Under the pieces are notes generated by a model, which did not search any database, was not told where the DNA came from, and saw nothing but the letters and a program-made list of their open reading frames with translations. This document shows, piece by piece, positions 13,971-26,491 of a stretch of DNA of 64,000 bases. Within the stretch, counting starts at the first letter, position 1. Every line of letters starts with the position of its first letter. A program made the position numbers and the translations under genes. The DNA is from Hippasteria phrygiana (Eukaryota; Echinodermata; Asteroidea; Valvatida; Goniasteridae), in contig JAZGUH010000054.1 of the NCBI GenBank assembly GCA_037893225.1, positions 698,834 through 762,833 on the forward strand, read 5' to 3'.

Positions 13971-14202
13971 CTGTGGAGAAAATTCAAACCTCGCAATGAT
14001 TATTTTATTTCCGGCCAACATCTGTGTTCAGATTACCGTCTATTTATTGCTCCATGCATGTCAAATTCCCTGGGGTATGGACTTGCTTTACTCATTCATA
14101 ATTGCATGAAATATCAACCAAATTCAGTAATTTTGACATGTATGGACAGCTTAGATCTGGCGCTACATGTTGCAATTATCGGCGGCTTCTTAGAGTTAAA
14201 AC
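13971..14202 (+). repeat. Representative monomer, subtype T5
   Basis: Front marks are AATGATTATT (A at unit position 29) and GTGTTCAGATTA (positions 58 and 61 changed, so the BsrGI site is lost). The second half usually has AAATTCAG, GGACAGC, CAATTATC and tail GGCTTCTTAGAG. This copy also has TTATTTCC at positions 35-42, seen in the earlier T5 units. At 7479 and 10725 the front reads AATAATT. T5 closes the recurring T3-T4-T5 run. Confidence 0.88.
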
Positions 14203-14433
14203 TTGTGGAGAAAATTCAAACCTCGCAATGTTTATTTTCTTTCCGGCCAACATCTGTGTACATATTACCTTCTATTTATTGCTCCATGCCTGTCAAATTC
14301 CCTAGGGTATGACTTGCTTTACTCATTCATAATTGCATGAAATATCAACCAAATACAGTACTTTTGACATGTATGTATAGCTTAGATCCGGCGCTACATG
14401 TTGCAATCATCGGCGGCTTCCTAGAGTTAAAAC
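14203..14433 (+). repeat. Representative 231-bp monomer, subtype T6
   Basis: Front mark is ACCTTCT with CCATGCCTGTC. At unit positions 99-110 it reads CCTAGGGTATGAC where other units read CCTGGGGTATGGAC. That is a G-to-A change plus loss of one G, which makes the unit 231 bp and creates an AvrII site (CCTAGG, 14301-14306). Thirty-two units carry this pair of changes. In eight of them (1685, 5393, 7711, 10957, 14203, 23015, 26724, 29505) the second half has AGTACTTTTG and GATCCGG, which removes BglII. In four others (26261, 29042, 32519, 35997), and also 43187, it has AGTACTTTTG with TGTATGCATAG. Confidence 0.9.
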
Positions 14434-14665
14434 TTGTGGAGAAAATTCAAACCTCGCAATGTTTATTTTCTTTCCGGCCAACATCTGTGTACATATTACC
14501 TTCTATTTATTGCTCCATGCCTGTCAAATTCCCTGGGGTATGGACTTGCTTTACTCATTCATAATTGCATGAAATATCAACCAAATACAGTAATTTTGAC
14601 ATGTATGGATAGCTTAGATCTGGCGCTACATGTTGCAATCATCGGCGGCTGCCTAGAGTTAAAAC
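14434..14665 (+). repeat. Representative monomer, subtype T7
   Basis: The front matches T6 (ACCTTCT, CCATGCCTGTC), but the middle is the full-length CCTGGGGTATGGAC. The second half has AAATACAG and usually the tail GGCTGCCTAGAG (G at unit position 218). The GCCTGTC change removes the NsiI palindrome ATGCAT. T7 often occurs in pairs after T6. Units 32750, 36228 and 43418 keep GCATGTC and look like hybrids. Confidence 0.87.
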
Positions 14666-15129
14666 TTGTGGAGAAAATTCAAACCTCGCAATGTTTATTT
14701 TCTTTCCGGCCAACATCTGTGTACATATTACCTTCTATTTATTGCTCCATGCCTGTCAAATTCCCTGGGGTATGGACTTGCTTTACTCATTCATAATTGC
14801 ATGAAATATCAACCAAATACAGTAATTTTGACATGTATGGATAGCTTAGATCTGGCGCTACATGTTGCAATCATCGGCGGCTGCCTAGAGTTAAAACTTG
14901 TGGAGAAAATTCAAACCTCGCAATGTTTATTTTCTTTCCGGCCAACATCTGTGTACATATTACCGTATATTTATTGCTCCATGCATGTCAAATTCCCTGG
15001 GGTATGGACTTGCTTTACTCATTCATAATTGCATGAAATATCAACCAAATACAGTAATTTTGACATGTATGGATAGCTTAGATCTGGCGCTACATGTTGC
15101 AATCATCGGCGGCTTCCCAGAGTTAAAAC

Positions 15130-16752
15130 TTGTGGAGAAAATTCAAACCTCGCAATGTTTATTTTCTTTCCGGCCAACATCTGTGTACATATTACCGTCT
15201 ATTTATTGCTCCATGCATGTCAAATTCCCTGGGGTATGGACTTGCTTTATTCATTCATAATTGCATGAAATATCAACCAAATGCAGTATTTTTGACATGT
15301 ATGGATAGCTTAGATCTGGCGCTACATGTTGCAATCATCGGCGGCTTCTTAGAGTTAAAACTTGTGGAGAAAATTCAAACCTCGCAATGTTTATTTTCTT
15401 TCCGGCCAACATCTGTGTACATATTACCTTCTATTTATTGCTCCATGCCTGTCAAATTCCCTAGGGTATGACTTGCTTTACTCATTCATAATTGCATGAA
15501 ATATCAACCAAATACAGTAATTTTGACATGTATGGATAGCTTAGATCTGGCGCTACATGTTGCAATCATCGGCGGCTGCCTAGAGTTAAAACTTGTGGAG
15601 AAAATTCAAACCTCGCAATGTTTATTTTCTTTCCGGCCAACATCTGTGTACATATTACGGTATATTTATTGCTCCATGCATGTCAAATTCCCTGCGGTAT
15701 GGACTTGCTTTACTCATTCATAATTGCATGAAATATCAACTAAATACAGTAATTTTGACATGTATGGATAGCTTAGATCTGGCGCTACATGTTGCAATCA
15801 TCGGCGGCTTCCTAGAGTTAAAATTTGTGGAGAAAATTCAAACCTCGCAATGTTTATTTTCTTTCCGGCCAACATCTGTGTACATGTTACCGTCTATTTA
15901 TTGCTCCATGCATGTCAAATTCCCTGGGGTATGGACTTGCTTTACTCATTCATAATTGCATGAAATATCAACCAAATACAGTAATTTTGACATGTATGGA
16001 TAGCTTAGATCTGGCGCTACATGTTGCAATCATCGGCGGCTGCCTAGAGTTAAAACTTGTGGAGAAAATTCAAACCTCGCAATGTTTATTTTCTTTCCGG
16101 CCAACATCTGTGTACATATTACCGTATATTTATTGCTCCATGCATGTCAAATTCCCTGGGGTATGGACTTGCTTTACTCATTCATAATTGCATGAAATAT
16201 CAACCAAATACAGTAATTTTGACATGTATGGATAGCTTAGATCTGGCGCTACATGTTGCAATCATCGGCGGCTTCCCAGAGTTAAAACTTGTGGAGAAAA
16301 TTCAAACCTCGCAATGTTTATTTTCTTTCCGGCCAACATCTGTGTACATATTACCGTCTATTTATTGCTCCATGCATGTCAAATTCCCTGGGGTATGGAC
16401 TTGCTTTACTCATTCATAATTGCATGAAATATCAACCAAATGCAGTAATTTTGACATGTATGTATAGCTTAGATCTGGCGCTACATGTTGCAATCATCGG
16501 CGGCTTCTTAGAGTTAAAACTTGTGGAGAAAATTCAAACCTCGCAATGATTATTTTCTTTCCGGCCAACATCTGTGTTCAGATTACCGTCTATTTATTGC
16601 TCCATGCATGTCAAATTCCCTGGGGTATGGACTTGCTTTACTCATTCATAATTGCATGAAATATCAACCAAATACAGTAATTTTGACATGTATGGATAGC
16701 TTAGATCTGGCGCTACATGTTGCAATCATCGGCGGCTTCCCAGAGTTAAAAC
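15130..16752 (+). repeat. 7-monomer unit (1,623 bp), copy 1
   Basis: Order is T2-T6-T3-T4-T1-T2-T5. It is followed directly by a second copy of the same seven units. The T3 here has the CCTGCGG variant. A related 7-mer starts at 11420 but its T5 ends with a GGCTGCC tail. Confidence 0.87.
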
Positions 16753-18375
16753 TTGTGGAGAAAATTCAAACCTCGCAATGTTTATTTTCTTTCCGGCCAA
16801 CATCTGTGTACATATTACCGTCTATTTATTGCTCCATGCATGTCAAATTCCCTGGGGTATGGACTTGCTTTATTCATTCATAATTGCATGAAATATCAAC
16901 CAAATGCAGTATTTTTGACATGTATGGATAGCTTAGATCTGGCGCTACATGTTGCAATCATCGGCGGCTTCTTAGAGTTAAAACTTGTGGAGAAAATTCA
17001 AACCTCGCAATGTTTATTTTCTTTCCGGCCAACATCTGTGTACATATTACCTTCTATTTATTGCTCCATGCCTGTCAAATTCCCTAGGGTATGACTTGCT
17101 TTACTCATTCATAATTGCATGAAATATCAACCAAATACAGTAATTTTGACATGTATGGATAGCTTAGATCTGGCGCTACATGTTGCAATCATCGGCGGCT
17201 GCCTAGAGTTAAAACTTGTGGAGAAAATTCAAACCTCGCAATGTTTATTTTCTTTCCGGCCAACATCTGTGTACATATTACGGTATATTTATTGCTCCAT
17301 GCATGTCAAATTCCCTGCGGTATGGACTTGCTTTACTCATTCATAATTGCATGAAATATCAACTAAATACAGTAATTTTGACATGTATGGATAGCTTAGA
17401 TCTGGCGCTACATGTTGCAATCATCGGCGGCTTCCTAGAGTTAAAATTTGTGGAGAAAATTCAAACCTCGCAATGTTTATTTTCTTTCCGGCCAACATCT
17501 GTGTACATGTTACCGTCTATTTATTGCTCCATGCATGTCAAATTCCCTGGGGTATGGACTTGCTTTACTCATTCATAATTGCATGAAATATCAACCAAAT
17601 ACAGTAATTTTGACATGTATGGATAGCTTAGATCTGGCGCTACATGTTGCAATCATCGGCGGCTGCCTAGAGTTAAAACTTGTGGAGAAAATTCAAACCT
17701 CGCAATGTTTATTTTCTTTCCGGCCAACATCTGTGTACATATTACCGTATATTTATTGCTCCATGCATGTCAAATTCCCTGGGGTATGGACTTGCTTTAC
17801 TCATTCATAATTGCATGAAATATCAACCAAATACAGTAATTTTGACATGTATGGATAGCTTAGATCTGGCGCTACATGTTGCAATCATCGGCGGCTTCCC
17901 AGAGTTAAAACTTGTGGAGAAAATTCAAACCTCGCAATGTTTATTTTCTTTCCGGCCAACATCTGTGTACATATTACCGTCTATTTATTGCTCCATGCAT
18001 GTCAAATTCCCTGGGGTATGGACTTGCTTTACTCATTCATAATTGCATGAAATATCAACCAAATGCAGTAATTTTGACATGTATGTATAGCTTAGATCTG
18101 GCGCTACATGTTGCAATCATCGGCGGCTTCTTAGAGTTAAAACTTGTGGAGAAAATTCAAACCTCGCAATGATTATTTTCTTTCCGGCCAACATCTGTGT
18201 TCAGATTACCGTCTATTTATTGCTCCATGCATGTCAAATTCCCTGGGGTATGGACTTGCTTTACTCATTCATAATTGCATGAAATATCAACCAAATACAG
18301 TAATTTTGACATGTATGGATAGCTTAGATCTGGCGCTACATGTTGCAATCATCGGCGGCTTCCCAGAGTTAAAAC
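16753..18375 (+). repeat. 7-monomer unit (1,623 bp), copy 2
   Basis: Direct tandem copy of 15130-16752 with the same order and the same CCTGCGG T3. No difference was seen in the translated comparison. The last two monomers (T2-T5, 464 bp) are repeated once more at 18376-18839. Confidence 0.87.
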
Positions 18376-20463
18376 TTGTGGAGAAAATTCAAACCTCGCA
18401 ATGTTTATTTTCTTTCCGGCCAACATCTGTGTACATATTACCGTCTATTTATTGCTCCATGCATGTCAAATTCCCTGGGGTATGGACTTGCTTTACTCAT
18501 TCATAATTGCATGAAATATCAACCAAATGCAGTAATTTTGACATGTATGTATAGCTTAGATCTGGCGCTACATGTTGCAATCATCGGCGGCTTCTTAGAG
18601 TTAAAACTTGTGGAGAAAATTCAAACCTCGCAATGATTATTTTCTTTCCTGCCAACATCTGTGTTCAGATTACCGTCTATTTATTGCTCCATGCATGTCA
18701 AATTCCCTGGGGTATGGACTTGCTTTACTCATTCATAATTGCATGAAATATCAACCAAATACAGTAATTTTGACATGTATGGATAGCTTAGATCTGGCGC
18801 TACATGTTGCAATTATCGGCGGCTGCCTAGAGTTAAAACTTGTGGAGAAAATTCAAACCTCGCAATGTTTATTTTCTTTCCGGCCAACATCTGTGTACAT
18901 ATTACCGTATATTTATTGCTCCATGCATGTCAAATTCCCTGGGGTATGGACTTGCTTTACTCATTCATAATTGCATGAAATATCAACCAAATACAGTAAT
19001 TTTGACATGTATGGATAGCTTAGATCTGGCGCTACATGTTGCAATCATCGGCGGCTTCCCAGAGTTAAAACTTGTGGAGAAAATTCAAACCTCGCAATGT
19101 TTATTTTCTTTCCGGCCAACATCTGTGTACATATTACCGTCTATTTATTGCTCCATGCATGTCAAATTCCCTGGGGTATGGACTTGCTTTATTCATTCAT
19201 AATTGCATGAAATATCAACCAAATGCAGTATTTTTGACATGTATGGATAGCTTAGATCTGGCGCTACATGTTGCAATCATCGGCGGCTTCTTAGAGTTAA
19301 AACTTGTGGAGAAAATTCAAACCTCGCAATGTTTATTTTCTTTCCGGCCAACATCTGTGTACATATTATGGTATATTTATTGCTCCATGCATGTCAAATT
19401 CCCTGGGGTATGGACTTGCTTTACTCATTCATAATTGCATGAAATATCAACTAAATACAGTAATTTTGACATGTATGGATAGCTTAGATCTGGCGCTACA
19501 TGTTGCAATCATCGGCGGCTTCCTAGAGTTAAAATTTGTGGAGAAAATTCAAACCTCGCAATGTTTATTTTCTTTCCGGCCAACATCTGTGTACATGTTA
19601 CCGTCTATTTATTGCTCCATGCATGTCAAATTCCCTGGGGTATGGACTTGCTTTACTCATTCATAATTGCATGAAATATCAACCAAATGCAGTAATTTTG
19701 ACATGTATGTATAGCTTAGATCTGGCGCTACATGTTGCAATCATCGGCGGCTTCTTAGAGTTAAAACCTGTGGAGAAAATTCAAACCTCGCAATGATTAT
19801 TTTATTTCCGGCCAACATCTGTGTTCAGATTACCGTCTATTTATTGCTCCATGCATGTCAAATTCCCTGGGGTATGGACTTGCTTTACTCATTCATAATT
19901 GCATGAAATATCAACCAAATTCAGTAATTTTGACATGTATGGACAGCTTAGATCTGGCGCTACATGTTGCAATTATCGGCGGCTTCTTAGAGTTAAAACT
20001 TGTGGAGAAAATTCAAACCTCGCAATGTTTATTTTCTTTCCGGCCAACATCTGTGTACATATTACCTTCTATTTATTGCTCCATGCCTGTCAAATTCCCT
20101 GGGGTATGGACTTGCTTTACTCATTCATAATTGCATGAAATATCAACCAAATACAGTAATTTTGACATGTATGGATAGCTTAGATCTGGCGCTACATGTT
20201 GCAATCATCGGCGGCTTCCTAGAGTTAAAACTTGTGGAGAAAATTCAAACCTCGCAATGTTTATTTTCTTTCCGGCCAACATCTGTGTACATATTACCGT
20301 ATATTTATTGCTCCATGCATGTCAAATTCCCTGGGGTATGGACTTGCTTTACTCATTCATAATTGCATGAAATATCAACCAAATACAGTAATTTTGACAT
20401 GTATGGATAGCTTAGATCTGGCGCTACATGTTGCAATCATCGGCGGCTTCCCAGAGTTAAAAC
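18376..20463 (+). repeat. Linking block of nine monomers
   Basis: Order is T2-T5-T1-T2-T3-T4-T5-T7-T1. The first two units are an extra copy of the T2-T5 dimer at 17912-18375. The T5 at 18608 has CCTGCC for CCGGCC at position 18650. The stretch from 18840 to about 20000 matches 13043 to about 14203 in subtype order, 5,797 bp apart. Confidence 0.8.
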
Positions 20464-23014
20464 TTGTGGAGAAAATTCAAACCTCGCAATGTTTATTTTC
20501 TTTCCGGCCAACATCTGTGTACATATTACCGTCTATTTATTGCTCCATGCATGTCAAATTCCCTGGGGTATGGACTTGCTTTATTCATTCATAATTGCAT
20601 GAAATATCAACCAAATGCAGTATTTTTGACATGTATGGATAGCTTAGATCTGGCGCTACATGTTGCAATCATCGGCGGCTTCTTAGAGTTAAAACTTGTG
20701 GAGAAAATTCAAACCTCGCAATGTTTATTTTATTTCCGGCCAACATCTGTGTACATATTACCTTCTATTTATTGCTCCATGCCTGTCAAATTCCCTAGGG
20801 TATGACTTGCTTTACTCATTCATAATTGCATGAAATATCAACCAAATACAGTAATTTTGACATGTATGGATAGCTTAGATCTGGCGCTACATGTTGCAAT
20901 CATCGGCGGCTGCCTAGAGTTAAAACTTGTGGAGAAAATTCAAACCTCGCAATGTTTATTTTCTTTCCGGCCAACATCTGTGTACATATTACGGTATATT
21001 TATTGCTCCATGCATGTCAAATTCCCTGCGGTATGGACTTGCTTTACTCATTCATAATTGCATGAAATATCAACTAAATACAGTAATTTTGACATGTATG
21101 GATAGCTTAGATCTGGCGCTACATGTTGCAATCATCGGCGGCTTCCTAGAGTTAAAATTTGTGGAGAAAATTCAAACCTCGCAATGTTTATTTTCTTTCC
21201 GGCCAACATCTGTGTACATGTTACCGTCTATTTATTGCTCCATGCATGTCAAATTCCCTGGGGTATGGACTTGCTTTACTCATTCATAATTGCATGAAAT
21301 ATCAACCAAATACAGTAATTTTGACATGTATGGATAGCTTAGATCTGGCGCTACATGTTGCAATCATCGGCGGCTGCCTAGAGTTAAAACTTGTGGAGAA
21401 AATTCAAACCTCGCAATGTTTATTTTCTTTCCGGCCAACATCTGTGTACATATTACCGTATATTTATTGCTCCATGCATGTCAAATTCCCTGGGGTATGG
21501 ACTTGCTTTACTCATTCATAATTGCATGAAATATCAACCAAATACAGTAATTTTGACATGTATGGATAGCTTAGATCTGGCGCTACATGTTGCAATCATC
21601 GGCGGCTTCCCAGAGTTAAAACTTGTGGAGAAAATTCAAACCTCGCAATGTTTATTTTCTTTCCGGCCAACATCTGTGTACATATTACCGTCTATTTATT
21701 GCTCCATGCATGTCAAATTCCCTGGGGTATGGACTTGCTTTACTCATTCATAATTGCATGAAATATCAACCAAATGCAGTAATTTTGACATGTATGTATA
21801 GCTTAGATCTGGCGCTACATGTTGCAATCATCGGCGGCTTCTTAGAGTTAAAACTTGTGGAGAAAATTCAAACCTCGCAATGATTATTTTCTTTCCGGCC
21901 AACATCTGTGTTCAGATTACCGTCTATTTATTGCTCCATGCATGTCAAATTCCCTGGGGTATGGACTTGCTTTACTCATTCATAATTGCATGAAATATCA
22001 ACCAAATACAGTAATTTTGACATGTATGGATAGCTTAGATCTGGCGCTACATGTTGCAATCATCGGCGGCTTCCCAGAGTTAAAACTTGTGGAGAAAATT
22101 CAAACCTCGCAATGTTTATTTTCTTTCCGGCCAACATCTGTGTACATATTACCGTCTATTTATTGCTCCATGCATGTCAAATTCCCTGGGGTATGGACTT
22201 GCTTTACTCATTCATAATTGCATGAAATATCAACCAAATGCAGTAATTTTGACATGTATGTATAGCTTAGATCTGGCGCTACATGTTGCAATCATCGGCG
22301 GCTTCTTAGAGTTAAAACTTGTGGAGAAAATTCAAACCTCGCAATGATTATTTTCTTTCCGGCCAACATCTGTGTTCAGATTACCGTCTATTTATTGCTC
22401 CATGCATGTCAAATTCCCTGGGGTATGGACTTGCTTTACTCATTCATAATTGCATGAAATATCAACCAAATACAGTAATTTTGACATGTATGGATAGCTT
22501 AGATCTGGCGCTACATGTTGCAATTATCGGCGGCTGCCTAGAGTTAAAACTTGTGGAGAAAATTCAAACCTCGCAATGTTTATTTTCTTTCCGGCCAACA
22601 TCTGTGTACATATTACCGTATATTTATTGCTCCATGCATGTCAAATTCCCTGGGGTATGGACTTGCTTTACTCATTCATAATTGCATGAAATATCAACCA
22701 AATACAGTAATTTTGACATGTATGGATAGCTTAGATCTGGCGCTACATGTTGCAATCATCGGCGGCTTCCCAGAGTTAAAACTTGTGGAGAAAATTCAAA
22801 CCTCGCAATGTTTATTTTCTTTCCGGCCAACATCTGTGTACATATTACCGTCTATTTATTGCTCCATGCATGTCAAATTCCCTGGGGTATGGACTTGCTT
22901 TATTCATTCATAATTGCATGAAATATCAACCAAATGCAGTATTTTTGACATGTATGGATAGCTTAGATCTGGCGCTACATGTTGCAATCATCGGCGGCTT
23001 CTTAGAGTTAAAAC
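20464..23014 (+). repeat. 11-monomer copy of 16753-19303
   Basis: Order is T2-T6-T3-T4-T1-T2-T5-T2-T5-T1-T2, matching 16753-19303 over 2,551 bp at a spacing of 3,711 bp. I saw two single-base differences: A at 20732 against C at 17021, and G at 22361 against T at 18650. The match ends where the next unit is T6 here but T3 in the other copy. Confidence 0.83.
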
Positions 23015-24173
23015 TTGTGGAGAAAATTCAAACCTCGCAATGTTTATTTTCTTTCCGGCCAACATCTGTGTACATATTACCTTCTATTTATTGCTCCATG
23101 CCTGTCAAATTCCCTAGGGTATGACTTGCTTTACTCATTCATAATTGCATGAAATATCAACCAAATACAGTACTTTTGACATGTATGTATAGCTTAGATC
23201 CGGCGCTACATGTTGCAATCATCGGCGGCTTCCTAGAGTTAAAACTTGTGGAGAAAATTCAAACCTCGCAATGTTTATTTTCTTTCCGGCCAACATCTGT
23301 GTACATATTACCTTCTATTTATTGCTCCATGCCTGTCAAATTCCCTGGGGTATGGACTTGCTTTACTCATTCATAATTGCATGAAATATCAACCAAATAC
23401 AGTAATTTTGACATGTATGGATAGCTTAGATCTGGCGCTACATGTTGCAATCATCGGCGGCTGCCTAGAGTTAAAACTTGCGGAGAAAATTCAAACCTCG
23501 CAATGTTTATTTTCTTTCCGGCCAACATCTGTGTACATATTACCTTCTATTTATTGCTCCATGCCTGTCAAATTCCCTGGGGTATGGACTTGCTTTACTC
23601 ATTCATAATTGCATGAAATATCAACCAAATACAGTAATTTTGACATGTATGGATAGCTTAGATCTGGCGCTACATGTTGCAATCATCGGCGGCTGCCTAG
23701 AGTTAAAACTTGTGGAGAAAATTCAAACCTCGCAATGTTTATTTTCTTTCCGGCCAACATCTGTGTACATATTACCGTATATTTATTGCTCCATGCATGT
23801 CAAATTCCCTGGGGTATGGACTTGCTTTACTCATTCATAATTGCATGAAATATCAACCAAATACAGTAATTTTGACATGTATGGATAGCTTAGATCTGGC
23901 GCTACATGTTGCAATCATCGGCGGCTTCCCAGAGTTAAAACTTGTGGAGAAAATTCAAACCTCGCAATGTTTATTTTCTTTCCGGCCAACATCTGTGTAC
24001 ATATTACCGTCTATTTATTGCTCCATGCATGTCAAATTCCCTGGGGTATGGACTTGCTTTATTCATTCATAATTGCATGAAATATCAACCAAATGCAGTA
24101 TTTTTGACATGTATGGATAGCTTAGATCTGGCGCTACATGTTGCAATCATCGGCGGCTTCTTAGAGTTAAAAC
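23015..24173 (+). repeat. 5-monomer block matching 14203-15361
   Basis: Order is T6-T7-T7-T1-T2, the same as 14203-15361 (1,159 bp). The junction before the unit at 23478 reads CTTGCGGAG, a private T-to-C change. Confidence 0.8.
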
Positions 24174-26491
24174 TTGTGGAGAAAATTCAAACCTCGCAAT
24201 GTTTATTTTCTTTCCGGCCAACATCTGTGTACATATTACCTTCTATTTATTGCTCCATGCCTGTCAAATTCCCTAGGGTATGACTTGCTTTACTCATTCA
24301 TAATTGCATGAAATATCAACCAAATACAGTAATTTTGACATGTATGGATAGCTTAGATCTGGCGCTACATGTTGCAATCATCGGCGGCTTCCTAGAGTTA
24401 AAATTTGTGGAGAAAATTCAAACCTCGCAATGTTTATTTTCTTTCCGGCCAACATCTGTGTACATGTTACCGTCTATTTATTGCTCCATGCATGTCAAAT
24501 TCCCTGGGGTATGGACTTGCTTTACTCATTCATAATTGCATGAAATATCAACCAAATACAGTAATTTTGACATGTATGGATAGCTTAGATCTGGCGCTAC
24601 ATGTTGCAATCATCGGCGGCTGCCTAGAGTTAAAACTTGTGGAGAAAATTCAAACCTCGCAATGTTTATTTTCTTTCCGGCCAACATCTGTGTACATATT
24701 ACCGTATATTTATTGCTCCATGCATGTCAAATTCCCTGGGGTATGGACTTGCTTTACTCATTCATAATTGCATGAAATATCAACCAAATACAGTAATTTT
24801 GACATGTATGGATAGCTTAGATCTGGCGCTACATGTTGCAATCATCGGCGGCTTCCCAGAGTTAAAACTTGTGGAGAAAATTCAAACCTCGCAATGTTTA
24901 TTTTCTTTCCGGCCAACATCTGTGTACATATTACCGTCTATTTATTGCTCCATGCATGTCAAATTCCCTGGGGTATGGACTTGCTTTACTCATTCATAAT
25001 TGCATGAAATATCAACCAAATGCAGTAATTTTGACATGTATGTATAGCTTAGATCTGGCGCTACATGTTGCAATCATCGGCGGCTTCTTAGAGTTAAAAC
25101 TTGTGGAGAAAATTCAAACCTCGCAATGATTATTTTCTTTCCGGCCAACATCTGTGTTCAGATTACCGTCTATTTATTGCTCCATGCATGTCAAATTCCC
25201 TGGGGTATGGACTTGCTTTACTCATTCATAATTGCATGAAATATCAACCAAATACAGTAATTTTGACATGTATGGATAGCTTAGATCTGGCGCTACATGT
25301 TGCAATCATCGGCGGCTGCCTAGAGTTAAAACTTGTGGAGAAAATTCAAACCTCGCAATGTTTATTTTCTTTCCGGCCAACATCTGTGTACATATTACCG
25401 TATATTTATTGCTCCATGCATGTCAAATTCCCTGGGGTATGGACTTGCTTTACTCATTCATAATTGCATGAAATATCAACCAAATACAGTAATTTTGACA
25501 TGTATGGATAGCTTAGATCTGGCGCTACATGTTGCAATCATCGGCGGCTTCCCAGAGTTAAAACTTGTGGAGAAAATTCAAACCTCGCAATGTTTATTTT
25601 CTTTCCGGCCAACATCTGTGTACATATTACCGTCTATTTATTGCTCCATGCATGTCAAATTCCCTGGGGTATGGACTTGCTTTATTCATTCATAATTGCA
25701 TGAAATATCAACCAAATGCAGTATTTTTGACATGTATGGATTGCTTAGATCTGGCGCTACATGTTGCAATCATCGGCGGCTTCTTAGAGTTAAAACTTGT
25801 GGAGAAAATTCAAACCTCGCAATGTTTATTTTCTTTCCGGCCAACATCTGTGTACATATTACGGTATATTTATTGCTCCATGCATGTCAAATTCCCTGGG
25901 GTATGGACTTGCTTTACTCATTCATAATTGCATGAAATATCAACTAAATACAGTAATTTTGACATGTATGGATAGCTTAGATCTGGCGCTACATGTTGCA
26001 ATCATCGGCGGCTTCTTAGAGTTAAAACCTGTGGAGAAAATTCAAACCTCGCAATGATTATTTTATTTCCGGCCAACATCTGTGTTCAGATTACCGTCTA
26101 TTTATTGCTCCATGCATGTCAAATTCCCTGGGGTATGGACTTGCTTTACTCATTCATAATTGCATGAAATATCAACCAAATTCAGTAATTTTGACATGTA
26201 TGGACAGCTTAGATCTGGCGCTACATGTTGCAATTATCGGCGGCTTCTTAGAGTTAAAACTTGTGGAGAAAATTCAAACCTCGCAATGTTTATTTTCTTT
26301 CCGGCCAACATCTGTGTACATATTACCTTCTATTTATTGCTCCATGCCTGTCAAATTCCCTAGGGTATGACTTGCTTTACTCATTCATAATTGCATGAAA
26401 TATCAACCAAATACAGTACTTTTGACATGTATGCATAGCTTAGATCTGGCGCTACATGTTGCAATCATCGGCGGCTTCCTAGAGTTAAAAC
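24174..26491 (+). repeat. 10-monomer block, copy 1 of three dispersed copies
   Basis: Order is T6-T4-T1-T2-T5-T1-T2-T3-T5-T6, 2,318 bp. The same ten units recur at 30432-32749 and 41100-43417. Shared rare marks are GGATTGC in the second T2 (25565), the T3-to-T5 junction with CCTGTGG that skips T4, and a final T6 with TGTATGCATAG. Confidence 0.83.

Larger units (their letters stand above)
8174..15129 (+). repeat. Mosaic block of 30 monomers with 3,246-bp echoes
   Basis: Order is T7-T1-T2-T6-T3-T4-T7-T1-T2-T3-T4-T5-T6-T1-T2-T6-T3-T4-T1-T2-T5-T1-T2-T3-T4-T5-T6-T7-T7-T1. The T2-T3-T4-T5-T6 core recurs at 6783, 10029 and 13275, each 3,246 bp apart, but the flanks differ. The unit at 8174 has TAGTTCTGG, which destroys its BglII site. 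The unit at 13043 has GGTGCTAC for GGCGCTAC, a CpG-to-TpG change. The unit at 11883 is the first with CCTGCGG, later seen at 15593, 17216 and 20927. Confidence 0.8.
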
